From the NCBI GenBank assembly GCA_016845175.1, contig JAERTD010000091.1, positions 23,325 to 87,324 of the forward strand: a DNA stretch of 64,000 nucleotides, read 5' to 3'. How positions within the stretch are numbered: the stretch's first letter is position 1; each line of letters begins with the position of its first letter. Below, piece by piece: positions 9,801 through 17,805 of the stretch. A program made the position numbers and the translations under genes. The DNA comes from Bacteroidota bacterium. GTDB taxonomy: Bacteria > Bacteroidota > Bacteroidia > Bacteroidales > F082. The notes under the pieces were generated by a model. That model did no database searches. It had not been told where the DNA came from and worked only from the letters and a program-made list of their open reading frames with translations.

Positions 9801-11364
9801 CAAAAATTGTTTCCGCATTCAGCATCAGGTTCCTGTCTCCTATCCTAAGTTTGGCCTTTAGTTCATCTGCCTTCATGGAGGCATCAAATCCGATGCGGTT
9901 ATAGGTGTATTCATTGAATTGCAGAGATGAGGTATATCCCTGGGTATTGAATTCATACGGCTTACCATCAATTTTACGGGCATCCAAGTCAGCTGTAAAG
10001 CTTATCCTGCCCATGAGGTTTTCCATGCCAATGAGTGCGCCAAGGGCCAATGAGTCGGCTGCTAAATGCCCCTGAATACTTGTGGTATCTGTATCCAGAG
10101 CATAATCGATGCTAGCTAATAAGTTACCTTCCATATACTCAGCCTCCAAAGAGGTGCTGAACTGATCGAGGTAACCATTGAAACTACCATGTAATTGTAT
10201 CAATTCATCACAATCAAATTGTTCGGTAATATCAAGGGTTTGTTCTTCAATGGGGAGTCTAAATTCTTTCAGGTCACAAGCAGTAGTACTTAGTTCTTTT
10301 ATGTCTGCTTCAATTAAGGTATGATCCACATCAGGAAGGCCGACGAAATGGACATTCCCAAAAAACCGGGTATTGGATCCATAATGCACACGGGCATCCT
10401 GACATACAAAATCTTCCACCGTACCTAACATACTCCCAGTAACACCCACTATATCCGGCATTTGAAACATAATATCAGAGAAATAGCCTACCTCATATAA
10501 ATTCAGAGTAGTAGGCTTTAACTGCCCCCACATCACTACCGAATCTATAAATTCTCCGTAGGTCTCATAACTATGGGTATACATCTCAAAATCAAGGTCG
10601 AGAGAGGATTTATTTGTTTGAATCCTGGCTTCACGGAAACTCATCCGTTTCTTACTCAGGCCATATTTGAGCGCTGCACTATCGATAACAATACCAGATT
10701 GTTCACGAGCTACCAAGGCCAACACATGACAACTAATGGAATCTCCATAGACTATAAAGTCCTTTCCTTTTAGCTGGATACTATCCACCAGAATGTCAGC
10801 ATAATTCATTCCCACACCATTGTCATAGCTTGCATTTTCGTCGAAAAAGTGAAAACTGGAATTTTTCATCACCAGATTTCTGGCATGTAACTTAAATGTG
10901 GGTTTTTCAAATCCGCCTGAAGAGGTCTTGTCTTTGGAACTAAATTGCCTCAGGAGTTTGATAAAAGCAAAATCTACATCATCCTTATACCTTCCGTATG
11001 CAAAAGAGGCGGAATCCAGGTGGATGGATAAGAAATCCAACTGCAACAAACGCCAATCCCCGAATAGAGGCTTGGCCTCCAGCTTTTTAAGTCCCAGGAT
11101 CAGGTTCCCTTTGTGATCATCTACGTAGACATCTTCGAGTACAATACCAGTAAAGACATTGATTTGAATGGACTCAATATTAATGATATGTCCAATCCTT
11201 TTGGAAGCCATCATAGTGAGGAGTCGTGCCGATAAGGTCTGTACCATGGGGTCACTGAACATCAGAGTCAGCGAAAATGGGAGTACAAGCAAAATCAGCA
11301 CAATATGCAGAACGCCATTGGCAAGCCTTTTTTTAATATTTTTGCGAAGCTTTTTCTCCTTCAA
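6850..11364 (-). CDS. tamB: TamB-like translocation/assembly module (AsmA-like bridge protein)
   Basis: A 1,504-residue protein with one N-terminal membrane anchor (about residues 15-35, VLHIVLILLVLPFSLTLMF). A very long beta-rich body follows, then a C-terminal TamB domain (about 1150-1470: AKVTIYLPSDMGSIETEGLG, WTGDPYEANVNMKG, VLSNQLSGMLSQISD). TamB-type proteins form a hydrophobic groove from inner to outer membrane and act in outer-membrane protein assembly and phospholipid transport. The start is problematic: the only plausible codon is TTG at 11364, because an in-frame TAA lies six codons upstream and the next ATG falls inside the membrane segment. It is head to head with tsaD with no intervening base. 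Confidence 0.88.
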   Translation of the reverse strand: MKEKKLRKNIKKRLANGVLHIVLILLVLPFSLTLMFSDPMVQTLSARLLTMMASKRIGHIINIESIQINVFTGIVLEDVYVDDHKGNLILGLKKLEAKPLFGDWRLLQLDFLSIHLDSASFAYGRYKDDVDFAFIKLLRQFSSKDKTSSGGFEKPTFKLHARNLVMKNSSFHFFDENASYDNGVGMNYADILVDSIQLKGKDFIVYGDSISCHVLALVAREQSGIVIDSAALKYGLSKKRMSFREARIQTNKSSLDLDFEMYTHSYETYGEFIDSVVMWGQLKPTTLNLYEVGYFSDIMFQMPDIVGVTGSMLGTVEDFVCQDARVHYGSNTRFFGNVHFVGLPDVDHTLIEADIKELSTTACDLKEFRLPIEEQTLDITEQFDCDELIQLHGSFNGYLDQFSTSLEAEYMEGNLLASIDYALDTDTTSIQGHLAADSLALGALIGMENLMGRISFTADLDARKIDGKPYEFNTQGYTSSLQFNEYTYNRIGFDASMKADELKAKLRIGDRNLMLNAETIFDFGDKPGVKVEADLIRAHMDEINLWPLDDLGLKGKIKLDFNGFDLNTMTGQLLVDTALLSFGEQTYPLNRLALHKSNVVGSGHVIDLIWDYGKVHMDGHYQLLDLPDQVINLLNSYYQVEQLDGALDSVNNKNLNVLVDLDDVSIIRNHIVPSLDLGSEAHMEANFNFSDRKVKLDFDAEEMNYMGVRFQDNHLTLKSRTNGLKLNYTAQEVIIKDSTEDNKTVFGLDDMKLSMGANDDLLDYKLSWDNEQSQFMNRGDLRGSLQNMGYATVAHISRSDIWVNDTLWTIDAANRIVLDSNGIVFHDVAVHGGISRFMVKGTFPEKDNDSLRVEFDAWNLSNFDLLTQTLNFDLDGIIDGDCDFSILSGNLAVVSDITINDFYFNEEYLGTARLFNTWDNVQNSVFVKSQIVREGAAGIGEVFVVDGYYYPFRKTNNIDLDISFNRFKLRALEPFLDDYVSQIEGKASGDMTLSGSLAEPVLSGSLEMNRTSLLINYLNTKYSFSNTISFEPNSVNFDQLILYDTIGNQARINGQLKHQHFSNPIFDAEIVTDRFLFFNTTRRMNELYYGTAIMSGNIQLKGSPEDIKLSLDANTGTGTDVSLPLEYSVEISDQDYIVFVKSKADSLEELESRKAEALQAKASSSYEVDVNMGITPDAKVTIYLPSDMGSIETEGLGDLSMQANSSGDMSLVGDYNVEKGSFHFTIGNLVSKRFELVRGGRISWTGDPYEANVNMKGLYRVKANLNSLGIVIDDSSSIKNRVNVECYVILSNQLLDPDISFEIKIPELDPDLKRAVFAELDTTNPAMMNQQMISLLVLGSFSYSNASNLTLSSSYYTVLSNQLSGMLSQISDAFDIGVNYKPGDEISQEEFEVALSTQLFDDRLTIDGNFGVTYDRSGQNASNIVGDVDIGYKLTKNGRWVLKAFNHSNTNSWYNYANYDKVAPYTQGIGIAFRKEFNKFAELFQRSRPRKPKNKEENQTNENL
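11337..11344 (+). promoter_or_regulatory. Candidate -7 box (TATTTTTG) for tsaD, inside the 5' end of tamB
   Basis: TATTTTTG fits TAnnTTTG and lies 20 bp before the tsaD ATG. A TTG at 11318-11320 is only 16 bp upstream, so the -33 element is poor. If correct, the tsaD promoter sits within the tamB coding region. Confidence 0.4.
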
Positions 11365-12384
11365 ATGAGTACATATATTTTAGGTATCGAGTCGTCATGT
11401 GACGACACTTCAGCGGCAGTTTTAAAGGACACAGTGGTTTTGTCTAATGTTATAGCCAACCAGGATGTTCATAAAACCTATGGAGGTGTCGTACCAGAAC
11501 TTGCATCAAGGGCTCACCAACAGAACATTATACCTGTTGTGGAAGTTGCCTTGCGCAAAGCAAATATAGGCAAAAATCAGTTGAGTGCTGTGGCTTTTAC
11601 TCGTGGGCCGGGGCTTCTGGGATCATTATTGGTCGGCACTTCTTTTGCAAAATCTTTCGCCATGGGTCTGAATATTCCCATGATCGAGGTGGATCATTTA
11701 AAGGCGCACATCCTATCCCATTTTATCGCGGACTCAGGAAGCCAGTCCCCACCAGTATTTCCCTATTTATGCTTAACAGTATCCGGAGGACATACTCAGA
11801 TTGTGAGAGTTGAAAGTCCGGAAACCATGGAAATCATTGGACATACCATAGATGATGCTGCAGGTGAAGCCTTCGATAAAGCAGCAAAAATCATGGGTCT
11901 CCCTTATCCAGGTGGTCCTGAAATTGATAAGCTTGCGAAAATTGGTAATCCAAAAGCCTTCGCATTTTCAGAACCCAACATTGGTGGATTGGATTATAGC
12001 TTCAGTGGGCTGAAAACTGCATTTCTGTATTTTCTTAGGGATCAGCTTAAAAAGGATGATGATTTCATTGAAAACAATAAAGCTGATCTGGCAGCCTCTA
12101 TTCAGTCTACCATTATTAATATTCTGCTGAAGAAACTTAAAATTGCTGCTCAGCAGACAGGAATCAGGCATATAGCCATTGCCGGAGGCGTATCGGCCAA
12201 CTCAGGATTGCGCTTAGCCATGCAAAAGACCGCTGAGGAACTGAGATGGGATATTTACCTTCCCAAACTTCAATACAGCACAGATAATGCTGCCATGATT
12301 GCTGTTGCCGGTTATTTTAAATATTTAAACCAGGACTTTGCCTCACAGGACCTTACACCTTATTCAAGGAGCACAAACAAATAA
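11365..12384 (+). CDS. tsaD: tRNA N6-adenosine threonylcarbamoyltransferase TsaD
   Basis: TsaD transfers threonylcarbamoyl from TC-AMP to A37 of ANN-decoding tRNAs, together with TsaB and TsaE. The family signature is clear: LGIESSCDDTSAAV at the N-terminus, the metal-binding VDHLKAHILSH (HxxxH), LTVSGGHTQIV, DDAAGEAFDKAAK, GGPEIDKLA and the C-terminal AGGVSANSGLR and STDNAAMIA. The 339-residue length from ATG 11365 is normal. An upstream in-frame ATG at 11305 would add 20 residues that only mirror the opposite gene and place the start upstream of the candidate promoter, so it is rejected. tsaD diverges from tamB with no gap. Confidence 0.96.
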   Translation: MSTYILGIESSCDDTSAAVLKDTVVLSNVIANQDVHKTYGGVVPELASRAHQQNIIPVVEVALRKANIGKNQLSAVAFTRGPGLLGSLLVGTSFAKSFAMGLNIPMIEVDHLKAHILSHFIADSGSQSPPVFPYLCLTVSGGHTQIVRVESPETMEIIGHTIDDAAGEAFDKAAKIMGLPYPGGPEIDKLAKIGNPKAFAFSEPNIGGLDYSFSGLKTAFLYFLRDQLKKDDDFIENNKADLAASIQSTIINILLKKLKIAAQQTGIRHIAIAGGVSANSGLRLAMQKTAEELRWDIYLPKLQYSTDNAAMIAVAGYFKYLNQDFASQDLTPYSRSTNK

Positions 12385-12483
12385 TCAGGCAGAATATCAT
12401 AGCTCATCCTCTTTATATCATCTAAGATGGATGGGTAAGCTACATACATATGCATTTACGAAATCTCTTATATCCAATAACAT

Positions 12484-13812
12484 ATGAATTGGGATCAACT
12501 GCTATCAGTAAAACGATTGGGATCGAAAAACCAGCACAGTAAAGATACTGCCTGGGCCAGAACACAGTTTCAAAAAGACTATGACCGCTTAATCTTTTCC
12601 TCACCATTCAGGAGGTTGCAAAACAAAACCCAGGTATTTCCATTGCCTGGAAGTGTATTCGTTCACAACCGCCTCACCCACAGCCTAGAAGTTGCCAGTA
12701 TTGGAAGGTCGCTGGGCGATATGGCAGCACATCATTTGAGTTCTGATCCAACAATCAAGACAGAGCTTATTCATGAACTAGGTGCGGTTGTTGCTGCAGC
12801 CTGTCTGGCACACGATATTGGAAACCCACCTTTTGGGCATTCAGGAGAAACGGCCATCTCCCACTATTTCAACAGTGGAGAGGGTAGGCATATTCAACAT
12901 CAGGTCAGTGAAGAAGCCTGGGCAGATTTGTGTCACTTTGAAGGTAACGCCAATGCTTTCAGGGTACTTACCCATCAATTTATGGGTCGTAGAAAAGGCG
13001 GGTTTGCACTCACCTATACCACACTGGCGGCTTTGGTCAAATACCCTTATGCTTCCACTACTTTGAAAAACACGAAGAAATATGGGTACTTCTCTACCGA
13101 GGCGGCAGATTATCAACTCATTGCAGAAGATTTAGGCATAAATAAAACCCAAGATACTGGTGTGTATGCACGACACCCACTGGTGTATTTGGTGGAGGCA
13201 GCAGATGATATTGCCTACCAGCTTATGGACCTGGAAGATGCTCACAAGTTAAACATCCTGAGTTTGGAAGAAACAGAAAGTTTATTTCTGAACTTCTTTA
13301 ACGAAATAGAAGATGCAGATTTTTTACGTATCAAGAGCAGTGTTTATAAGGAAGTGACTGATATTAATGAACGCATTGCCTTTCTGAGGGCTTCCGTCAT
13401 TAGCTCATTGGTCAATGAGTGCCTGAAGCTGTTTCTTGACCATCAGGAAGACTTATTGGAAGGCAGCTTTAGTGGCAGTCTGATCAAGAGAATTGATGGT
13501 ACAAAAGGTCAAGCCATGAAAAAGGTGAAGGAGGTTTCTATCAATAAAATTTATAACTACCCTGGTGTGATTACTACCGAATTAAGTGGTTATAATATTC
13601 TAGGCACCCTACTGGAAGAATTTATTCAAGCCATAAGAAACCCTGATCTCGACTATTCACGGAAAATGATTTCCCTGATCCCACCACAATACTTAACCGA
13701 AAGCGAAAACCTCTATCATCAGTTACAAACCGTACTTGACTTCGTGTCGAATATGACCGATTTATATGCGGTAAAACTTTACAAGGATATTAAAGGGATT
13801 TCCTTGGTATAA
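12484..13812 (+). CDS. dgt: Deoxyguanosinetriphosphate triphosphohydrolase-like protein (dNTPase)
   Basis: A 442-residue HD-superfamily dNTP triphosphohydrolase, which cleaves dGTP or other dNTPs to the nucleoside and triphosphate and so helps balance nucleotide pools. Visible motifs are FRRLQNKTQVFPL, the first HD histidine in NRLTHSLEVA, the HD pair in CLAHDIGNPPFGHSGE, and EAADDIAYQLMDLEDA with the distal metal-binding aspartate. Length and motif order match bacterial Dgt. It follows tsaD by 99 bp on the same strand; no strong TAnnTTTG box is visible between them, so co-transcription is possible. Confidence 0.93.
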   Translation: MNWDQLLSVKRLGSKNQHSKDTAWARTQFQKDYDRLIFSSPFRRLQNKTQVFPLPGSVFVHNRLTHSLEVASIGRSLGDMAAHHLSSDPTIKTELIHELGAVVAAACLAHDIGNPPFGHSGETAISHYFNSGEGRHIQHQVSEEAWADLCHFEGNANAFRVLTHQFMGRRKGGFALTYTTLAALVKYPYASTTLKNTKKYGYFSTEAADYQLIAEDLGINKTQDTGVYARHPLVYLVEAADDIAYQLMDLEDAHKLNILSLEETESLFLNFFNEIEDADFLRIKSSVYKEVTDINERIAFLRASVISSLVNECLKLFLDHQEDLLEGSFSGSLIKRIDGTKGQAMKKVKEVSINKIYNYPGVITTELSGYNILGTLLEEFIQAIRNPDLDYSRKMISLIPPQYLTESENLYHQLQTVLDFVSNMTDLYAVKLYKDIKGISLV

Positions 13813-13968
13813 AGCGGCTGGGTTGCTATTGTCGTTATGTCCGTTGAGTTGGGTTTGCAATCCATATCTTTGAAAAGCCTCAGGTGCTGAAGTTTGGGTT
13901 TCAACCCCTAACCAGCAAAAAAAGGAAATCCGTATCTTATAAATAACAACTCTTATTAACCCAAACCC

Positions 13969-14991
13969 TTACTTTGGACTTGCCCTGAAGACAAACTTGA
14001 GCTTGGCAGGAGCTGTCTGCGGGATCACCTGTTGATTCCTGATATAGGTCAGGTTATACACATTGGCGATAGAACTTGAAAAGCCATCAAAAACGACACC
14101 CAATTCTTCGATGGTTTTAGGAAAGGCAGCAGCACCACCATTGGCAGCCAGGTTTCGTAAAACAGGAGCATCCACCTGTCCATCACCTTCTAAGCCGATG
14201 GTAAAGCTATTGACATTTGTCCCTATTTCGTTGTCAACCAATTTCTCATACAGATATTGAGGAGTATACAAGGGGTCGGAATTGTTATCGGTACCATCAG
14301 TAAAAGTCAGCAATGTTTTCGACTCCGCCTCATTGGCCTGCAGGATATCAATTCCTGTGTTCATGGCTTCATACAAAGCAGTGAACTCGCCTTGCTGAAT
14401 GGATGATATATAGTTTTTGATCTCAGCTTCATTACTGGAGAGTGGTAAGGAATGGATTTCGGTTGAAAAATCAACCACACCTACCCTTACATCAAAACTG
14501 TTTTCAAATATTTTACTGACAAAACCATTGGCATACTCCTGTACATTAGCAAAGTCGTTTCCCAATGAAGCACTAGCATCCAGCACAAGCATCACGTCTA
14601 GTTCTTCCACGTCTTCATACTCCATGCGGAATTCAACGTCTACTTTCCAGTTGTTGATATCTTCACGCCACTCAAAAGCAATAATACTGTCAATTACATA
14701 ATTCACATTATTACCATCAATAATCCTAACATTATCAATGATCACATGTGTAAAATGGGGAGGAATGGCCTCTCCTGCAAATGCTTCTGAGAAGTCAATT
14801 TTAATTTCAGGTGATGAGTTCTGTGCATCAAAACTAATTTGAGGGTTATCACCATTTGGATTCCAGAAGTCAATAAACAAGGCAAACTCTTTGGCTGTTA
14901 CTACTTCATTGTCTTTGTCTTTCGAACAGCTGCTGTAAAATAGTCCTATGCTTAACAAAAGAATAACAGCAGCAAATTGGGTAAGTTTCAT
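13969..14991 (-). CDS. vWA-domain lipoprotein
   Basis: A lipoprotein (MKLTQFAAVILLLSIGLFYS then SC, Cys22) carrying a von Willebrand factor A domain. The MIDAS motif is seen as VLDASASLG (DxSxS) with the distal LTFTDGTDNN, so it probably binds a divalent metal and a protein or peptide ligand at the cell surface. An N-terminal beta-domain (about 30-130) precedes the vWA domain. A longer version starting at 15024 adds 11 residues in front of a typical lipoprotein signal and is less likely. It converges on dgt. The ligand is unknown. Confidence 0.8.
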   Translation of the reverse strand: MKLTQFAAVILLLSIGLFYSSCSKDKDNEVVTAKEFALFIDFWNPNGDNPQISFDAQNSSPEIKIDFSEAFAGEAIPPHFTHVIIDNVRIIDGNNVNYVIDSIIAFEWREDINNWKVDVEFRMEYEDVEELDVMLVLDASASLGNDFANVQEYANGFVSKIFENSFDVRVGVVDFSTEIHSLPLSSNEAEIKNYISSIQQGEFTALYEAMNTGIDILQANEAESKTLLTFTDGTDNNSDPLYTPQYLYEKLVDNEIGTNVNSFTIGLEGDGQVDAPVLRNLAANGGAAAFPKTIEELGVVFDGFSSSIANVYNLTYIRNQQVIPQTAPAKLKFVFRASPK

Positions 14992-15110
14992 TTGGTTTAT
15001 TTTATGGTATGTAATGAATTTCATTTGTATAGTATTGTCATACTATATAAGTGCGAATATACTTTAAACACGATTATTGAAAATTTATTTTACAGGGAGT
15101 TATTAATCAC

Positions 15111-15947
15111 TTATTCACCACCTTCCAAGGGGATAAACCTATCATCCTCCGCTTCAAAAAAGAGCTTTCGATAAGGATCGTAGCGCCAGTATCTGCTCAC
15201 CTTCTGATCTTCAGGTAATTTTTCCTGCAGATAGTTATTGAGCAGATAATCGTAGGTATAGGCACCATAGGCTCTTCCCAAATCAAAGGCATACTGATAG
15301 ATTTTTGTAAGATCCAGTGAATCTGTATTATACAAATACTGAACCTTATTGGTAAAGGGGTCAAACCTGAATTCACCATCCACCTGATCTGTAATGACAT
15401 CCGTTACAAATAATACAGGAAAGTCTTCTTCCTTATTCACCGGAACAATCTCAAACCAGGAATGCACTGTGATGGAATTCAGATAGTGATCGTGGTAGTA
15501 ATGCTTGTCGTATACGTCAATTCCATCTCTGGTTTCAATGAAATTCTCCTCGATTTCAATTTGAGCAATGTGCACCTGGTAAGCCGGTGTATCTACCTGT
15601 AAAAACTCGGATACCTGTTCCGGGTTAAATACTGCCAAACCAAACTTTTCCAACTCCTGATACATACCAAGGGCATAATTAGCAATGAAGAGCGAATCAT
15701 TCATCACATTAATAAAATCGGCTGAATCCCATAATACCTGGTCTCTTTCAATCTCATCTACAATGCCAAGTGAATCAACATAATCTGTTTTTAGGCTTGA
15801 TTTGTACACAAAATCCGGGGGTAGTATGTAGACGCTTGTTTGGTTATCCTTTATAAACCCAGCGGCCAGTTGTTGCTCCAGTGTACAGGAACCCATGAAA
15901 ACCAGCATGATACCCATGCTTGCTGCAAGCTTTAATCTACTGATCAT
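15111..15947 (-). CDS. Unknown lipoprotein
   Basis: From the ATG at 15947 the protein begins MISRLKLAASMGIMLVFMGS then C, a clear lipoprotein signal. The mature part is acidic and mixed alpha/beta (for example PPDFVYKSSLKTDYVDSLGI, ARAYGAYTYDYLLNNYLQEK) with no motif I recognise. The open frame extends upstream to a TTG at 16049 without a stop, but those 34 codons would put a non-signal stretch in front of the lipoprotein signal. A candidate -7 box lies at 16058-16065, which would leave a leader of about 100 nt. Function not assigned. Confidence 0.68.
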   Translation of the reverse strand: MISRLKLAASMGIMLVFMGSCTLEQQLAAGFIKDNQTSVYILPPDFVYKSSLKTDYVDSLGIVDEIERDQVLWDSADFINVMNDSLFIANYALGMYQELEKFGLAVFNPEQVSEFLQVDTPAYQVHIAQIEIEENFIETRDGIDVYDKHYYHDHYLNSITVHSWFEIVPVNKEEDFPVLFVTDVITDQVDGEFRFDPFTNKVQYLYNTDSLDLTKIYQYAFDLGRAYGAYTYDYLLNNYLQEKLPEDQKVSRYWRYDPYRKLFFEAEDDRFIPLEGGE

Positions 15948-16057
15948 ATGAGGAGGTAAGGGCATATAATTAAAAAGCCAATTAAATATGATACTGAATT
16001 GTATCCAAATCCCTTGCCAAACGGCAATTATTTTCGATTTATTTTCCAAGGCTTATG

Positions 16058-16065
16058 CAAAATTA
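16058..16065 (-). promoter_or_regulatory. Candidate -7 box (TAATTTTG) for the unknown lipoprotein
   Basis: The minus strand reads TAATTTTG, matching TAnnTTTG, upstream of the lipoprotein at 15111-15947. No -33 element is obvious. Confidence 0.35.
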
Positions 16066-16084
16066 AAAAAAAACCGCCCTGTAC

Positions 16085-16115
16085 TTGACTTTTGCTTTTA
16101 ATGTTTCTATATTTG
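16085..16115 (+). promoter_or_regulatory. Bacteroidota promoter TTG-N20-TATATTTG
   Basis: TTG at 16085-16087 and TATATTTG at 16108-16115 are spaced by 20 bp. Transcription would begin near 16120 and run into the membrane protein/winged-helix pair, leaving a leader of about 80 nt. Confidence 0.6.
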
Positions 16116-16200
16116 TACACTTCATATATTATGAAGTATTAAATATTTGAACTAAAGAAAATATTAGAGTTACTAACACCCAATAATAAAAACCTGAGCT

Positions 16201-17028
16201 ATGTATACCCGTAGAAAACTAAAACCCGACACCAGCATCAATGGTTTCATTCCCTTGATCGCCATTTCATCCGTCTTTTTGTTAAGCCTGATCCTTTTTG
16301 GAAAAAGTGTGGCCCTTAACATAGGAGGTACACTCATCCTGACATTGGCTTTGTTTACACTGATTCCTTATTCAAAAACTAAGAATCTGGGATTCCTTAT
16401 AAGCAGCATCTATCTGTTTGTATTGTCACTGCTTATGTATACCATTCCTCCAAAAGCGGTCTTTGCCAGTTACCCGGGTAAACTACCTCCTCATGTAGGC
16501 CTGTTGGTTGTGCTAACCCTGGGCTTAGCAGTCTGGCTAATTAATCTAATGGTCCGAAGAAAAATTAAATGGAGGGGTCGTGAGATCTATGAGCTGGCCG
16601 CTGAGGGTCTTGAGGAATCATCCAACACTTTCACACAGCGTCCCAGGCCAATAGAAAAGCTGAATTATACCAAGGCTGAACTCAGAGATTTTGGAGACTT
16701 TCTGAAAAAGAATTTGATCAGCATGACGGTCATGGATGATACACGATTGCTCATCCTGCCCCTATTAAATTCAGAAGAATTCCCCCTGATGTATCAGTTT
16801 AGTTTCCCCTATGAAAACAGAAGCTGGGTATCCTTTGATTTTGAAGGCAATATAACTGCCAAAATCTCTAAAAAAGACTATCTCTATTATAAGGACGATC
16901 TGCCCTTTGATCAATTATGCGATTCTCTCGGTAAGCTTTATATTGAGTTCTTTCAACTGTATATCGACGGCAAAGGTGTGCGTATTATTGATAAAATGGA
17001 CGATTTAAAAATCAGCATTGTAAGCTAA
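16201..17028 (+). CDS. Membrane protein with four predicted helices and a cytosolic C-terminal domain
   Basis: A 275-residue protein. Four hydrophobic segments occupy the first ~120 residues (FIPLIAISSVFLLSLILFG, VALNIGGTLILTLALFTLIP, LGFLISSIYLFVLSLLMYTI, HVGLLVVLTLGLAVWLINLM). A charged C-terminal domain of ~150 residues follows, rich in aromatic beta strands. I do not recognise the family. The next gene, a winged-helix protein, starts 5 bp after its stop, so the two are almost certainly co-expressed. A membrane sensor with a DNA-binding partner is one reading, but nothing in the sequence proves it. Confidence 0.65.
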   Translation: MYTRRKLKPDTSINGFIPLIAISSVFLLSLILFGKSVALNIGGTLILTLALFTLIPYSKTKNLGFLISSIYLFVLSLLMYTIPPKAVFASYPGKLPPHVGLLVVLTLGLAVWLINLMVRRKIKWRGREIYELAAEGLEESSNTFTQRPRPIEKLNYTKAELRDFGDFLKKNLISMTVMDDTRLLILPLLNSEEFPLMYQFSFPYENRSWVSFDFEGNITAKISKKDYLYYKDDLPFDQLCDSLGKLYIEFFQLYIDGKGVRIIDKMDDLKISIVS

Positions 17029-17033
17029 GAATT

Positions 17034-17630
17034 ATGGACTTTAAAAAAGCAGCCCTATTGGGCACTTATTTATCCAAAGATTATGCTGAGGCATTCTTCA
17101 GACTGTTGGTCAACTACAAAAGTATTTCAGCTTCTGAAGCAGCATCCAGATTGAATCTTCACATACGAACGGCTCAGGATTTTCTTGAAGCCATGTCAAC
17201 ACTGGAACTGATTAAGAAAGAAGAGGTTTATGAAAGGAAGCGGCCCTATTTTCGATATACCCTGGTGAAAAACCATATTGAATTGAATATCAACCTGAGA
17301 GCATTGAGTGAAGAGCAGCAAGTTGGCGGTGGTAAACAAAGCCTTATAAGGGAACAACTAAACTCAGGAATTCAATTTACAACCGCACGGAATGGGTCCT
17401 ATTTTAGTAACCTTACCCTATTGGATGGTGAGGGTCGAGATGCTAAAATCAGGAAAATCAGCTTGACTGAAGCTCAGGGTAAATTTCTCTTCAACCTACC
17501 CTTCCCCGATGCCAAAGCAGAATCCATTAAGACCATCATGGAAAAGGCAAAAATAAATGATGGGATGTTAGCAGAAATAAAAGACATTGTGAAGCTTTTA
17601 ATTGATTCACAAGCCATTGAAGAAATATGA
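17034..17630 (+). CDS. Winged-helix DNA-binding protein
   Basis: A 198-residue protein whose N-terminus (about residues 14-80) reads as a winged helix-turn-helix: FRLLVNYKSISASEAASRLN, LHIRTAQDFLEAMSTLELIK and then a wing-like basic strand (ERKRPYFRYTLV). This resembles ArsR/TrmB-type transcription regulators. The C-terminal half (about 115-198) may be a dimerisation or ligand domain and contains no recognised motif. It is coupled to the upstream membrane protein by a 5-bp gap. Its target is unknown; autoregulation of the pair would be usual for this type. Confidence 0.68.
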   Translation: MDFKKAALLGTYLSKDYAEAFFRLLVNYKSISASEAASRLNLHIRTAQDFLEAMSTLELIKKEEVYERKRPYFRYTLVKNHIELNINLRALSEEQQVGGGKQSLIREQLNSGIQFTTARNGSYFSNLTLLDGEGRDAKIRKISLTEAQGKFLFNLPFPDAKAESIKTIMEKAKINDGMLAEIKDIVKLLIDSQAIEEI

Positions 17631-17762
17631 TAAACCAGTCTTGCATGTCTGTCATCAGGAATAATGTAAACCAACACGCCTCATGATGAAGTCACTCCCT
17701 GTATAGCTTATTTAGTACTAGTTTAAATGTTGCCGGCTTCACTTTAATTCCTCAATCTTTCT

Positions 17763-17770
17763 TAGGTTTG
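17763..17770 (+). promoter_or_regulatory. Candidate -7 box (TAGGTTTG)
   Basis: TAGGTTTG fits TAnnTTTG and lies 35 bp before the ATG at 17806. I see no TTG at the right upstream spacing. Confidence 0.4.
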
Positions 17771-17805
17771 TTAAGTATTGAAAATAACAAAACCCTAATT
17801 AACCC

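Noticed and set aside
11305..11364. N-terminal extension of TsaD
   Set aside because: The 20 extra residues are encoded opposite tamB and upstream of the candidate promoter; family members begin at MSTYILGIESS.
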